This document shows, in pieces, positions 1 through 11,459 of a stretch of 64,000 bases of DNA. The notes under the pieces are model-generated. The model searched no databases, was not told where the DNA came from, and worked only from the letters and a program-made list of their open reading frames with translations. The DNA lies in NCBI GenBank assembly GCA_038503035.1, contig JAVSML010020758.1, forward strand, positions 78,322 through 142,321, given 5' to 3'. Origin of the DNA: Crocodylus rhombifer (taxonomy: Eukaryota > Chordata > Crocodylia > Crocodylidae). Each line of letters opens with the position of its first letter. Within the stretch, counting starts at the first letter, position 1. The translations under genes were made by a program, and so were the position numbers.

Positions 1-75
1 ATCTTTCCTACTTGGTGCAGGGGGTTGGACCCGATGATCTTTCAAAGTCCCTTCTGGCCTTACAGTGTATGAGTG
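1..75 (+). mobile_element. CR1 LINE 3' tail, plus orientation (fragment)
   Basis: The sequence GGGGGTTGGACCCGATGATC followed by a TTTCAAAGTCCCTTCTGGCC block is the usual end of the CR1 ORF2 C-terminus and 3' UTR in sense orientation. Only the last part lies in the window, so the copy either begins left of it or is 5'-truncated. It has the opposite orientation to the large CR1 that follows. Confidence 0.7.
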
Positions 76-79
76 GCTG

Positions 80-255
80 GAGCCTAAGCCTTAGGAGATA
101 TGGCTTTGGAACAGTTCTTCCAGAGCAAGCTTGGTCAGGTTCCTTAGCCTCTCTGAGCCTCAGCTAATCACCTGTAAAATGGAGTAATTACACTTCCCAA
201 TCCACAGGCGTGTTGTGAGAATAAATTAATTAAACAATTGTGAGGTACTCTGGCA
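80..255 (+). repeat. CORE-SINE / MIR-like element
   Basis: The block reads like the core and 3' part of a MIR-type CORE-SINE in sense orientation: GCCTCTCTGAGCCTCAG, then CTGTAAAATGGAGTAATTAC, then GTGTTGTGAGAATAAATTAA. In MIR these are the region after the tRNA-like head, the core and the start of the LINE-derived tail. The copy is diverged, as expected for an ancient amniote SINE. Confidence 0.65.
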
Positions 256-399
256 GGCTTTGTCATTGCATCAGGGCCTAACAGGCCTGCAGTTTTCACC
301 CCCCTCTGCCCCAAGACAGACCCAGTCCCACAAGGACCCATTACACAAGTTTTACCTGTCAGCAGCTAGGGAAATCAGAACTCCCCTGCACCAGTCTCC

Positions 400-2790
400 T
401 TGACTGCTTGGGGCGCTCTGGTGAACAATCACTCCCCCAGATCACCCCTGATAAACTTATAGGTGGCCATCAGGTCACCCCTAAGCCTGTGCTTTTCCAC
501 GTTGAAAAGTCCCATAGCTCTCAGCACGTGGCTCTTCTCTGGACTCTCTCAAGCTTCTCCACATCCTATTTGAATTGTGGAGCCCAAAACTGGACACAGT
601 ACTCCAGCTGAGTACAATGGGAGAATGATGTCCCGGGATCTGCTTGAGAAGCATCTATGGATGCAAGCCAGCATTTTACTCACTTTACTAGCTGAAGCAT
701 CACATTGCAGGCTCATGTTCATCTTGTGCTCAATCATGACCCCCAAGTCCCTTTCATCTGTAGTACTAGCCAGCGTAGCACAGCCGAGCCTATAAGGATG
801 CTGAAGGTTTTTCCTCCCAAGGTGGAGAACCTTGCATTTTTCGGTGTTAAACACCATCAGGTTCTCATCTGCCCATTTCCTGAGCCTGTCAAGGTCAGTC
901 TGGATCGCCAGCAGATCGTGGTGGACCCGAGGCCGCAGTTGGCCAGTTTTGCCAAGAGGGATACCAGATCAAAGGCTTTTTTGAAATCAAGATATATGAC
1001 ATCAACCTCCTCTCCCTTGTCCAGGTGAAAGATCACCTAGTTGTAAAAGGAAATAAGATTTGTCAAGCAAGACCTACCCGCAACAAACCCGTCCTGGCCA
1101 TCTCTCAGGGTGTTGCTGTCAGCCAGTCTGTTAAGAACGGCCTCTTTAATAATCTTTTCTAAGACCTTCCCCAGGATAGAAGTCAGGCCGATGGGCCTGC
1201 AGTTAGCCAGATCCACTTTCCTCCCTTTCTTGAAGATAAGTACCACGTTGGCCTTCTTCCAGTCTTCGGGCACTACACCAGAGCGCCAGGAATTCTCAAA
1301 GATCCATGCCAAGGGCTGGGCTATGATGCTAACCAGCTCCTTCAGTACCCTGGGGTGTAGATTGTTAGGGCCAGATGACGTGAAGGTGCCCAGCCACTCA
1401 AGGTGTTCCTTCACGAGGTCAGCATTGATGGAGGGCAGGGGATCTCCCTCACCCAGACCTCCCTGTCGCGTAATGGGGAGGGGCGTCCCATAGCACTGAT
1501 GAAAGACTGACGCAAAGTACCCATTTAATAGGTTGGCTTTTTCCTGGGCGTTGGTCGTTAGTTCTCCCTTCTGGTTTAGCAGGGGTCCAATGTTGCCTTT
1601 GCTTTTCCTCTGGCTCCCCACATATCTAAAAAAGGACTTTTTATTGTCCTTGATACTTGTAGCTAGTTGGAGTTCAGTTGCAGCCTTGGCTTTCCTGGTT
1701 CGCTCCCTGCAGGACTGGACCAGTGCAGAATATTCCTCCTTGGAGGTGGATCCCATCCTCCATCCTTTGTAGGCCTTTCTTTTTAGCTGCAGGAGGTCTG
1801 CTAGTTCCCTGGAGAGCCAAGGGGGCTGCTGTGCCCTTTTGCTGCCTTTTTTCTGAGATGGAGTAGCCTTAGCTTGCTCTTCCAGGATTGCTCCCTTGAA
1901 AAGCAACCACTCTTCCTGAACTCCCCTCCCCTTGGGGTCGTGGTCCCTCAGGGCCTCACCGACAAGCCTCCTGGGCTTGTCAAAGTCAGCTTTCCTGAAG
2001 TCAAGGATTTCTGTATTGCTGACTGACTTGCCAGCTTTACGGTGGATGGTGAAAGTGATCAGCTTGTAGTCACTGTCACCCAGCTTCCCACTGATCATTA
2101 GGTCACTGATTAAGTTGTCCCTGGCTGCCAGTACCAGGTCGAGCAGTGAGTTACCTCTCGTTGGCCCACAGACGACTTGTGTCAAATAGAGGTCATCCAC
2201 ATATGAGAGGAAGCTTTGTGACCGCTCAGATTTAGCTGAGCGATCTTCCCATGAGATGTCTGGGTAGCTGAAGTAACCCATGACAACCATGGACCTGGAG
2301 AATGTGGCCTCAGCCAATTCCCTGGCAAACTCCTTGTCAAGCTCTTGACTTTGGGTGGGAGGTCTGTAGTAGACTCCCACTATCGTGTCCCCTGTGCCGT
2401 GTTCCCAATGGATTTTAAGTCAGAGGGTCTCCGGCCATCCACCCTGGTCATAAATATCAAATTGCAGGGACCCATAGCTCTCTTTGACATAGAGAGCTAC
2501 ACCCTCGCCCCTTTTGTCCTCTCGATCTCTCCTGTACAGGGTATAGCCATCTATACCCATGGTCCAGTCATGGGTGGAGTTCCACCAGGTCTCCGTTATC
2601 CCTATGACATCATAAATTTTTGCATTAAGCAGGAGGACAAGTTCCTCCTGTTTATTCCCCAAGCTCCTGGCATTTGTGTACAGGCAGGCAAGTATCCCCT
2701 TGGGGGGCCCTTGCCTTGCCTACCAGTTTTTCCAGGGCTGGGGCAGGGGTGGGCTCCCTTAAGTGCCTTGGCCTGCTGGCTTTGCAAGGG
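400..2790 (-). pseudogene. CR1 ORF2 remnant: endonuclease and truncated reverse transcriptase
   Basis: ORF2 relic in minus-strand order. The endonuclease start is at 2662-2420 (ITETWW motif). A 447-codon open stretch at 2380-1037 carries the rest of the endonuclease and the first RT blocks, including NVVLIFKKGRK and GFVAGRSCLTN. The frame then passes KKAFD near 985 and jumps after KLANCGLGS (about 925) straight to the segment that normally follows the catalytic site. The GVPQGSVLGP and FADD blocks are absent, implying an internal deletion of a few hundred bases. The C-terminal part is recognisable at 857-549. SDH, needed by the endonuclease, reads SDY. Confidence 0.85.
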
Positions 2791-2839
2791 TTGCTCAGCG
2801 GGCCTGCAGTGGTGGTAGTCCCCCCGTTCCCCAGTGGGC

Positions 2840-4300
2840 TTAGTTTAAAGCCCGGTGGAGCAGGTCAGCCTGTCTGGCTGAGAAGAGCCTCCTCCCCAAC
2901 GGAGAGAGGTGGAGGCCATCCCTTCCCAGCAACTCACTGCCTCTCTCTCCGAAGACCGGACTGTCGCCATGGAAGCCAAAGCCTTCCTGATGACACCAGC
3001 GCTGCCGTCTTTGGTTGACTACCTGGATCCGCCTCTCCCTCCTCAGCCCGTAGCCCAAGACTGGGAAGATCAAAAGAAACACCACCTGTGCCCCCAGGCC
3101 CTTTAGCCCCGCTCCCAAATCCCTGTAGCACTTCATGACCCAACTGGGAGCGCACTGAACCGTGTCATTGGTGCCCACATGGATAAGGAGCATGGGAGAG
3201 TGGTCAGTGGGCTGGAAGAGTTTAGGGATCTTCTCTGCAATGTCTCGGATGAGGGTTCCTGGAAGCAGGAGAATTCCAGGGCTAAGGGGTCGGAGCAGCA
3301 GATTGTCCCCATAGTCCCTCTTAGGACGGAGTCTCCCACGACACTTTGTGTTTTGTCTTGGGGAGAGCAGAGGCGGTAGCTACAGTAGTGCCCGTGTTGC
3401 TTGCAGGAGCTGGCAACTCAGCAGTCAGCTGGGGCTGCAAGAGGTTTGTACCTGTTGCATAGCTCCAGCGGGGCAGGGGCCTTGGTGCGGTAGGCCTTGG
3501 GACACTTGACCACCTTCGTCCATACCCTAGGCTGGACAGAATGGGAGGTCCCCAGGTCCTCCCTTGTCCTGGAGGGAGACCGTAGTCTACCCTCCGTCTC
3601 CCGGGAGAGAAGGGCCTGGCAGTAGCAGTCCATCTCCTGCTTGCAGTCTCTGATGGCATGCAGTCTCTGGACTGTGGCCTGGAACTCCTCCAGCTGGCAC
3701 GCCAGAGACCCCACAAGGGAGCAGACCCCACAAGGGGAGGTGGCCATGCTCCCGGGCCCCAGAGCCTGAAAAAGTGACAGGCAGCCCCTCCAGCTGAGAG
3801 CGAGGCGCTGTTTGTGCGGAGCCCAGAACCATGGGCTCTGTCTGGGTGGAGGCCTCTGAGGAGCCGGGGGCGGGGAGCGCAGACCCCGAGGGGACCCTTG
3901 AGGTGCTCCGCTTGCCCATCTGTGTCATGCTGCTGGTGGGCTGGCTACAGCTGGGGCTGGCTTCCCTAGGGTGGGGGTGCAGAGGCCTCAGGCTCTCCCG
4001 CTTGGTCTCCTGCGTGAACCCTGTACTAACTCACACACCGGGCAGACAAGCGTGTCTGTTTGCATGGCTCCCTGGGGGCTGGGTGAAGTAGGGATCAGGA
4101 GGGGGGTGTGACCCTCTTCAGTCCACTCAGCCTCCTCCTCCCGCTGTATGGGATTAACCCCCTCCCACCACAGGCCACACTTACCTCCAGCTGTGCTGGG
4201 GGTTGGCGAGGTGCTCTGTGGCTGCTGGCGGTCACTGTGGGGCTTCAGACGAGTGGTGCTTTCACCCGCATATCTCTCGCTGCTCCCGGAGCCTGTCTTT
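2840..4300 (-). pseudogene. CR1 ORF1 remnant with SGNH esterase-like domain
   Basis: Broken ORF1 of the CR1 element at 400-4300. From 5' to 3' on the minus strand: a basic, low-complexity N-terminal part with a CPVC motif near 4035; a helical, probably coiled-coil stretch rich in Gln, Glu and Leu at 3750-3600; then an SGNH-hydrolase-like domain. In that domain the serine block reads GDSVLRGT (about 3310-3340), the next block reads HVGTNDT (about 3160-3185), and the last reads DGLHLSPLGR (about 2895-2925). Such a domain is known from ORF1 of CR1 elements and is thought to have lipid esterase activity. At least two frame changes separate these blocks, so this is a relic. Confidence 0.75.
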
Positions 4301-4312
4301 TTTTTTTTGGTT

Positions 4313-4740
4313 TGAAACTTGGCAGGCTTTGTGGCCTCAGCAGGGGCTAGCATGCCTGCAGTTTTGACCCTGCTCTGGCTGAACACATACATGTGACATG
4401 AGTTTTGCTTTCAAGACTTTGGGGTGCAGTTTCCCCAACCTGCCCCCAAATCTCCTTGAAACTTGGCAGCCTTCATGCCCTCAGAAGAGGCTACCATTCC
4501 TGCAAGTTTCATCCAAATCAGGCCAGAAATGACAAAGTTATAGGCTGTTTCAACCTTCCCCATTATAGCCTATGGGTGAAATGTCGAAACAGTGAAACAT
4601 TTCAACTTTCCTCGTTTTGTTTCAAGGCAGTTTCGACGATATCTGTTTCATTTTGATTTCACTGTTTCGACCACAAAATGAGTCGAAACAGCGTTGAAAC
4701 AAAACTGGTGACGAAATTTCGCACAGCCCTGGTAGAAAGA
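4313..4740 (+). repeat. Unclassified repeat with 140-bp spaced units
   Basis: GGCAGGCTTTGTGGCCTCAG at about 4320 recurs in diverged form at about 4460 (GGCAGCCTTCATGCCCTCAG), a spacing of about 140 bp. A third relative sits at about 257, on the other side of the CR1. The block ends with a stretch of TTTCGAC / GTCGAAAC words (about 4580-4715) that are inverted to each other. I cannot name the family. Confidence 0.45.
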
Positions 4741-5344
4741 AACAATGGTGTTAGCACTGCAGTGGGGAGTAGCAGCTGGTGCTGCAGCAGTAGTGGCTTC
4801 AGCTGGGTTGGAGCTAAGCTCTACTAAAGTATCCCCTTCAATCTGTGGATATAGTTCTAATAAAAGTTTGATAACAGTTATCTTTAACCAGACAACTAAA
4901 AAGTGTTTTTGAATGAAAAGCTGCAGCAATGGAAAGGGCCATTTGCCCACTGTCATATCTTAGTTAATGTTTATACATACAGAAGTTTGCCAGTACAGAT
5001 ATTCCAAAAGAACTGTTATTGGCAAAGCCACGTAGTAAAGACACAGCTTATGTCAGCTCAAGTTAACCCAGATATGAGCAAAATAAACTTTAATGGCAAA
5101 AGAATATTTGTCAGCATTAGCTGCCTCTATGCTACTGCTACATAGATTAGGTGTGCAAATCTTCTCACTCCTAATCAACATAGCTATTCTAAAATATCTT
5201 AAATGAGATGAAGCCTTAGGAGTCATGGGCCATAATTAAGCTGTTTTGTTATTTTTTATTGCAATGCAATAGCAACCAGAGGCCCCTGAGAGATCAGAAA
5301 TATTGCAAGGCCTTGCTATAATGAGCTTATAATAAAAATAAAGC
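4741..5344. other. Non-coding, nothing recognised
   Basis: AT-rich sequence with frequent stops on both strands. I see no exon, RNA gene or clear repeat. It is read as CPPED1 intron 2. Confidence 0.5.
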
Positions 5345-5455
5345 ATGGGTCAGTCTGATTTGCAAAATGATTTGCCCATGATCAGTGGCAGAATCTGAAG
5401 TAGAAACTGCAGTCTTAAATCAATTCCCTCTCCACTAAACCCTGCTATTTTCTGC
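5345..5455 (-). repeat. MIR-like SINE, minus orientation
   Basis: The reverse strand reads CAGATTCTGCCACTGATCAT followed by GGGCAAATCATTTTGC. This matches the MIR body after its tRNA-like head (…TCTGCCACTT…CTTGGGCAAGTCACTT). The copy is ancient and diverged. Confidence 0.5.
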
Positions 5456-8400
5456 TGACTACATGGAAAGTGGCACATGAAAATTTTATTTCAACCTAAT
5501 TAACACTGAATATAATTTGGGCTATCAACTTTTAAGGAAGTGGACCAAAATGATTCTCAGTTCAGATGGGCAGGAAAAAAAATCCTTGGAATGTACCTAT
5601 TCAAAATTTCTAGAGTTTAATACCAGAAAGGGATACTTATGGTCATCTAGCCTGATAACCTCCATAATACCAGCTACACAATTTCATTCATAAATTCCTT
5701 CCCTAAAAGCAAGGTCAACTTTAAAGTGAAGAAAGGACATAGCAAAGGATATAAGACAGAATTACTATGCTGTATAAAGTGCCAGGCAAATAGTTTTTCA
5801 TCTCTGGAACACAGCTGCTTTCCATGTGTAATTTATTTTTGTAGGCTGTGCTACAGTAACAAGGGTGTAGCCTAAAAACTTAAAAGAATAGAACAGTGAT
5901 TCTTAACCAGGGTGCCATGGTAACTTGGACTGCCTTGAGATCCTGTTAAGGGTGCAGTGGGGTGCCATGTAATGTTAGCACTGCTAGGTGTACAGACGTG
6001 ATTCAGAAAGTAAACCCAGAGATTTCAAATAAAAATTCATAGCGTTAAAACCATACTTACTGGTTATGGTCTTTCCACGTTCTTTGTAAAAGAAGAACTG
6101 CTCTATTGCTTTACCGTAGTCAAAAACTGAGTGAAAACGAAGCGCCGGCATTTTACATGGGGTGCCTCTGGCTCAAATACAGCTACACTGGCTCAGATAC
6201 AGCCACACAAACATAAGCTAAACCAGAATGGTGGTGAAAGCAGTGCAGTCACACCTGCTTTGGCTGTGTGGTACATGTTCAGTGAAGCAAGCACACTGCA
6301 TGCAAGGCACATAGCTGAGGGGGATGTGACTGCACCCTCCTGTCTGTGATACTGGGTGCCAGTTGGCTCTCTGGGCTCACCAGCATGTCTGCGCAGGCTC
6401 CTGCCAGAGCTTTGCATATGCCATAAGCTCTCAGCTTGCCAGCTGGTCAGTGTGGGGTCTGGCTGGAGGCCTTGGAATCCAGAAGTTGAGTGCCACTGAG
6501 GCCCCTGGAAGACATTCAACTAAAGACATAGCAGGATCTCATGAACAATCCCAACAATTGTGCTTCCTGCTGTGCTATACATGCATGGCAGGAGGTACAA
6601 TTATGGAATCTGGGATCCGATCCCCATTGTGCCATACTGCTGGTGCAAGGGGAGCCTGAGATCATGATCCCAGAATCACAATCCCTGGCCCTCCTGAACT
6701 GGCAATTAGGAAACCAGTCAGCTGATCCCTGCTCCTAGTCTTGGGAGCATATTGGAATCAAGGGCTCTGATAAGCCCCTGAGGCTGGGAGCATGAATCAG
6801 CTGACTGCCACTCCCAACCTCAGGGTTGCACTGGAACCCTTGACTATAAGCCATGTGCAATTTAAGACATGCACATAGTTTGTGTAATAACTTTGTGGCT
6901 TATTCCTCATTTTATCATGTTGGGCTACTACTTAAGATGTGATTAACTGGTTAATCATGTCTTAGGTTTAATGTCTACCAGGGGCCTCGTGTCTGTCTGC
7001 CCCCTCCCTTGCCTCTCCCCTACCTCTTGCTCCCACAAATTCAGCAGCAGGGGAAGAGAGGGGATGAACAATGGCAGCTCTCAGACCTTGTTTCCACAAA
7101 GCTCTGGAGTCCGGAGGCTGAGCTCTGCCACCGCTTGTCCACTCTTTTCCCTTGCTGCTGGACTCTGGGTGGTGGAGGGTGGCAGGGGAAGGGCAAACAG
7201 CAGCTGTAATCAGCTCCTGGTCTTTAGAACTGTGTGAAAGTCGGGGCTCCAGCCAGACCCCACACCAACCAGCTGGTGAGCTCAGAGCTCAAGGGACACG
7301 AGTCCCTGGCAAGAGTTACACTGACACACAGGTGAGCTCAGAAAGCTCCCTCCATATGCAGCTCACAGCCAGAGAGGTGCAACCACGTCACTGCAACCCT
7401 TCTGGATCCAGCCCTAGATACAAAAAAACCAAAAATAAAGATGGTGGAGAGGAAAACCTTAATCTTACTGTGATAGAGAAAATGTCTAGTACAACATGGA
7501 GAAAATCTATCATCTTCTACACCTGATTTCAGGCATGAATCAAATCAGTCTTAAAAAAAAGAAAAAGACATTCTTGTATTTTAGTGAGATGCTACCCAGG
7601 TAAACAGACTCTTTGCGTTTCCATGTCTGCCGGAGAAAACTGTCCAGTATATCATATTATTTGTCATATGATCAAGTACTTGAAGTTTATTGTAACTCTC
7701 GAGCAGCAGATGAGAGTGAAGCTGACTAAAAATTAACAGGACTGCTCATGGGCCTAATTCTCTAGTTAATCTCCTGGAAGACTTGGGTCCTAAAACCCAA
7801 ATAATATGAACACAGTTGCTCAACACATATCTGCTTCCAACTGTACTATAGCTCCTGTGCTCTTATTAGCCAACAATATATTGTTGAACAGGTAAATCAT
7901 GCATAGCGAATATTTCATGCTTCTCTGCTCTCGGGCTGATTAGAACAAATTAAATTTCACACTAAGCAGTTTGGAGGCTGTGAGTGCTCCATTAGCTTTA
8001 CTAGAATCAGATAATTACTATAAAAAATACTTATTTATACAACATGCAGCAATACTGACTTTTTTAAAATAGAGAATTACTCCTTTTCACAGCTGTTATC
8101 TACCCAGAAAGTTCTTTGACACAGAACTAATTTGCAATGGACTGATGGTTTTGAGGAAAAAACCAAGAGTTCTTTGGATTAATCTTAACTAGCAAAATGT
8201 TGCTGATGGTCAAAATCTTTAAACTATTTCTTAATTAGCAACAAATTAAACAATAGTGCAAACGGTAGCAGGAGAAAGGTTCTGACAGTTAAAACTGCCT
8301 ATTGATAGGGGAATAGATCAAACTCAGACCATAAAGGCACAGTCCAACAGTCCATCAGCCACAATCTCTTCACATTACTACGTGCGTTGCCAAATGAACA

Positions 8401-9580
8401 GTAGAAAACATTAGTATTCCACAAGTATTCTCCCTCAGAACCCAAACCCAAACCATCTCTGCAGTCTCAGTCTGGTATCCGATCATTAATCCAAGGTCTT
8501 TCTGCTTTGCACACCATTACATACAGTCACTAACAAAGATTCAGAAATCAGAATTCAGCCAACAATTTTGCTGAGAATGCATGAGGTGGAATGAAATACA
8601 GCTGCTGCATCCACAGCTGTGCAATACAGACAATAGTTTAAAAAATACAAAACAAATGTGCTTTTGACAGTAAACCAAGCATATCTGTTCCGAAAAGACA
8701 AAAGGAGGAATATGGGCTATAAAAAGGTGACATGTTCACAGTCACTTTTTGAAGCCATAGCCATATTTCAAGTTTCATCTTTGGAAGTACAATTATTTTT
8801 CAACCACAGCTATGGATGAAGAAGGGCATTTGGGTTTTCTTTGTTATAAAATCCAAACTACTGTATTTTTATTAAGGTAAAAATGTTATTTTAAAATATG
8901 ACCTTTTAGAGCATGTTTCTACTCCATAAGGCAATCCACACAGGTTTAATTTTATCTATCAGCTTTTGACTTGGTTTAAGTAAGGAAAGGTTAATGGCAG
9001 GTTAACAGCAATAATAAACATGTTTCTTGACCAGCAATGAGTGTTCAGCAACCAAGTCCTATGGCTAAGCATTTTTCAAGTTAACCTTTCCTTTCCTTTG
9101 TAGAGTGTCTTGATGTTAAAATGTTTCAATGTACGGATGTTAAAATGTTTCAATGTACGGATTTTAAAACCTTGTAAAGGGGCTGACATTTCTTTGTGAA
9201 TTATTCTGTTCATAAACATAAAATGGCAGCTTTGGCACCTGAATACAGATTGTCAGCATTACATTCACAACACAAATTCACTAAGAGCAACAAAGGGCTC
9301 CAAACCTCAATCACAATTTGAGAAAACAGCGGGTGAAAATCTGAAAGACACTGGGAACCTCCTGTGAGTTGCTGAGCAGCCTCAGCTCCCCTTGCAATCA
9401 AGTATTCACTTTTTCCAGTTCAACTCCAGAAAAGTCTCATCAGAAGACTGTTTAAAATATTTAAAACTGTTACACACCTTTTAGGATTTTAAAATGTTGC
9501 ACTTTCACTAGGAATATTTACCAGGGTGTGTTCTGTTTTCTCTGTCCATTAAAGCCTAAATAAAATGTTTCTTAAAGACA
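5456..9580. other. Non-coding intronic sequence, mostly unassigned
   Basis: No exon or RNA gene seen. At 5895-5990 the words ATTCTTAACCAGGGTGCCAT resemble one end of the hAT-like element at 21561-22340. Stretches at 6500-6960 and 7000-7420 are more GC-rich and may be old repeats, but I cannot place them. The short open frames there have no recognisable protein content. Confidence 0.5.
9112..9159. repeat. Tandem duplication of a 24-bp unit
   Basis: The unit GATGTTAAAATGTTTCAATG plus TACG occurs twice without a gap (9112-9135 and 9136-9159) and is followed by a diverged partial third start (GATTTTAAAA). It looks like a recent replication-slippage event in single-copy sequence. Confidence 0.85.
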
Positions 9581-9730
9581 TACTAGTGTATGCATTAAAG
9601 CTTCACAAAAAATACACTTTCGCTAATGCACATTAAAATAGGCTACTGAGCCTTCTTCTAGTAGCTCACTATGGCAGTACTCAATTTAATGCACATTAGC
9701 AAAAGTGCATTAATGAATGTGTAGACACAC
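9581..9730. mobile_element. Small inverted-repeat element with GTCTACAC-type end
   Basis: The left half reads GCTAATGCACATTAA (about 9623-9637). The right half has the inverted series GCACATTAGC and GTGCATTAATGAATGTGTAG. The right end, GTGTAGACAC, matches the ends of the elements at 54620-55951 and 61146-61325. The left end is worn. Probably a non-autonomous DNA transposon of that family. Confidence 0.45.
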
Positions 9731-9850
9731 CACCCACTGTACCCCAGATGTTGATAAATGTAATGCAGGAGCCTAGGGCTTTAACATTCACTGTCTTTGA
9801 AAAATGTCTGAAGAAAGTCATTTTTATGCATTTCATATTCAGAAAGTAGT

Positions 9851-9874
9851 ATGAGAGAGAGAAAGAGAGAGAGA
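9851..9874. repeat. (GA)n microsatellite
   Basis: A short, slightly interrupted GA run. Confidence 0.8.
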
Positions 9875-11211
9875 ACTATTTTTAACTGCTTCAGTTTCAT
9901 GTCAAGGACAGGAGTCAGAGCAAATGCGAAATGGTAACCCCTTTAGTATTTCTGACAGAATGCTGTTAAAATGTTGTACTGATAAGGAACTGAAATGAAA
10001 ATTTAGCACTATCTGGACAACAAAACTATCAATTCTGAGGTTCTTCAATTCTGAAGCCATCTACCCTGAACAGAAATTACTTCAGTCTCAACAGCATGTG
10101 TGTCATAGTTTGGAATGGTACCTGTGCAGAAGCAGCATGTAAAAATATTATGCCTAGCTCATCTTGTGTTCTTTTCTCTGAATATCGCTGAGCAATAAAC
10201 TCAATGGGAGTAGCGTTAATCTGAAGATTAGGTCATTTAAGCAGGTGCCTAAGTATGGGATTTGGAAGCTTAAAAACAGTCACTTATTTTCAAACATAGA
10301 TGCAAGTTTAGACAATTGTGGTTTGTCTCAAGCTTTATGGACTAGGTTCTGTATCAAAGGTAAAGCCGCATCTTCTACAACATTTTAAGAAGTGCAAGGA
10401 GAGGGGATAAATGCCAGAATATCACTGACACAAGCAAACTAAGATGCGTTATAAAATTTCAATGACTTTTAAAAGTAGTAACATACTGTGCCCTGGTGCT
10501 ATGCTACTCCTAAGCAGCTGTTCGTGTTATAGGAAATATGACCAATAGCTGTTTTGTTCCATTTAAAAAAAAAATAAACAGCTACAGTGTATGCTACATT
10601 TTTAATTATTTACTTCATGTATTTTAATGCCAGTCAGATGGAGAAAATCTTTAGTTGTAATGATGTAACATATGTTTATTATTATAACTAGTACAGCATC
10701 ATTATACTGTTATTATACTATTTTCTTACACTTAAAATGTGCACTCAGTGGTACATTTTTACAAAATTTTCTGAGTGAAAAAGTCTTTCTAGGTGATGTT
10801 TATATACAATATCAAAAGAGTACTTTTTTGGAAAGCGGGTTTCCAAAACACAGTGCATTTTAGAAAGGGGATATCAACTTGTAGATTAAATCTTAAAAGG
10901 GTAAATTCACTTACTGCAGATGAGAGAACTCGGTAAATTCAATCTGCTTCTTCTCAGTCATAATTTACTTTTAGAAACAGATTTAATGCCCTGAAGAGAC
11001 CTGCAGACCCTGTCAATGAGCCCTTCTTGCTGTGAGAAGTACAGAACTACATTCAAAGCTGTCAAACCCTTCTGATTTTGTAACTTCAACAAAATCATCC
11101 CCACCTTCTTGATTATGTGGTTTTGTTGTTTTTTTTAAAACAACCTTATTTCTCTGGCCTTGCAGCAGCAGTAGCAGTGCTAAGTAATTTCTAATCAGTT
11201 GGCTCTTGAAG
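9875..11211. other. Non-coding, nothing recognised
   Basis: AT-rich sequence with stops in all frames and no clear repeats. Read as intron. Confidence 0.5.
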
Positions 11212-11423
11212 GGTAAGGACAGACATTACACAGAAACCGGTTTAAGTGATCAGAAACTGGTTTAAATCTGTAACAGAACAGATGTTCAATGCACATAAAC
11301 CAGTTTGAAAATGGCTGAGGGGATGTCTGTGCGGTTACAAACCGGTTTAGCTTAGCCAGGCTAGACTAACCTGCAAAGACTGAATCAATTCAGGCTCAGG
11401 CTTTTTGAAGGTCTGTCCCTACC
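11212..11423. mobile_element. Short terminal-inverted-repeat element (MITE-like)
   Basis: Left end GGTAAGGACAGACATT and right end AAGGTCTGTCCCTACC are near-perfect inverted copies. Between them the word AAACYGGTTT, itself a palindrome, or close variants of it occurs about four times (about 11236, 11252, 11296 and 11340). I found no convincing target-site duplication. It lies next to the pogo/Tigger relic that follows, but a link is not shown. Confidence 0.5.
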
Positions 11424-11459
11424 TAGCCTGAAAGTGAGTACAACTTAATCTGCAGCCAC

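Larger units (their letters stand above)
400..4300 (-). mobile_element. CR1 LINE, nearly full length but inactive
   Basis: A CR1 retrotransposon on the minus strand with its 5' side at about 4300. ORF1 remains lie at about 2840-4300 and ORF2 remains at about 400-2790. ORF2 shows the APE endonuclease, the start of the reverse transcriptase and the C-terminal region (KCKVLHLGRKN). Both ORFs are cut by frameshifts. The endonuclease SDH motif reads SDY, and the RT core that should hold FADD is missing. The element therefore cannot encode working protein. Similar short plus-strand sequences occur on both sides (about 251-310 and 4313-4385), suggesting that it landed inside another repeat. Confidence 0.9.
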
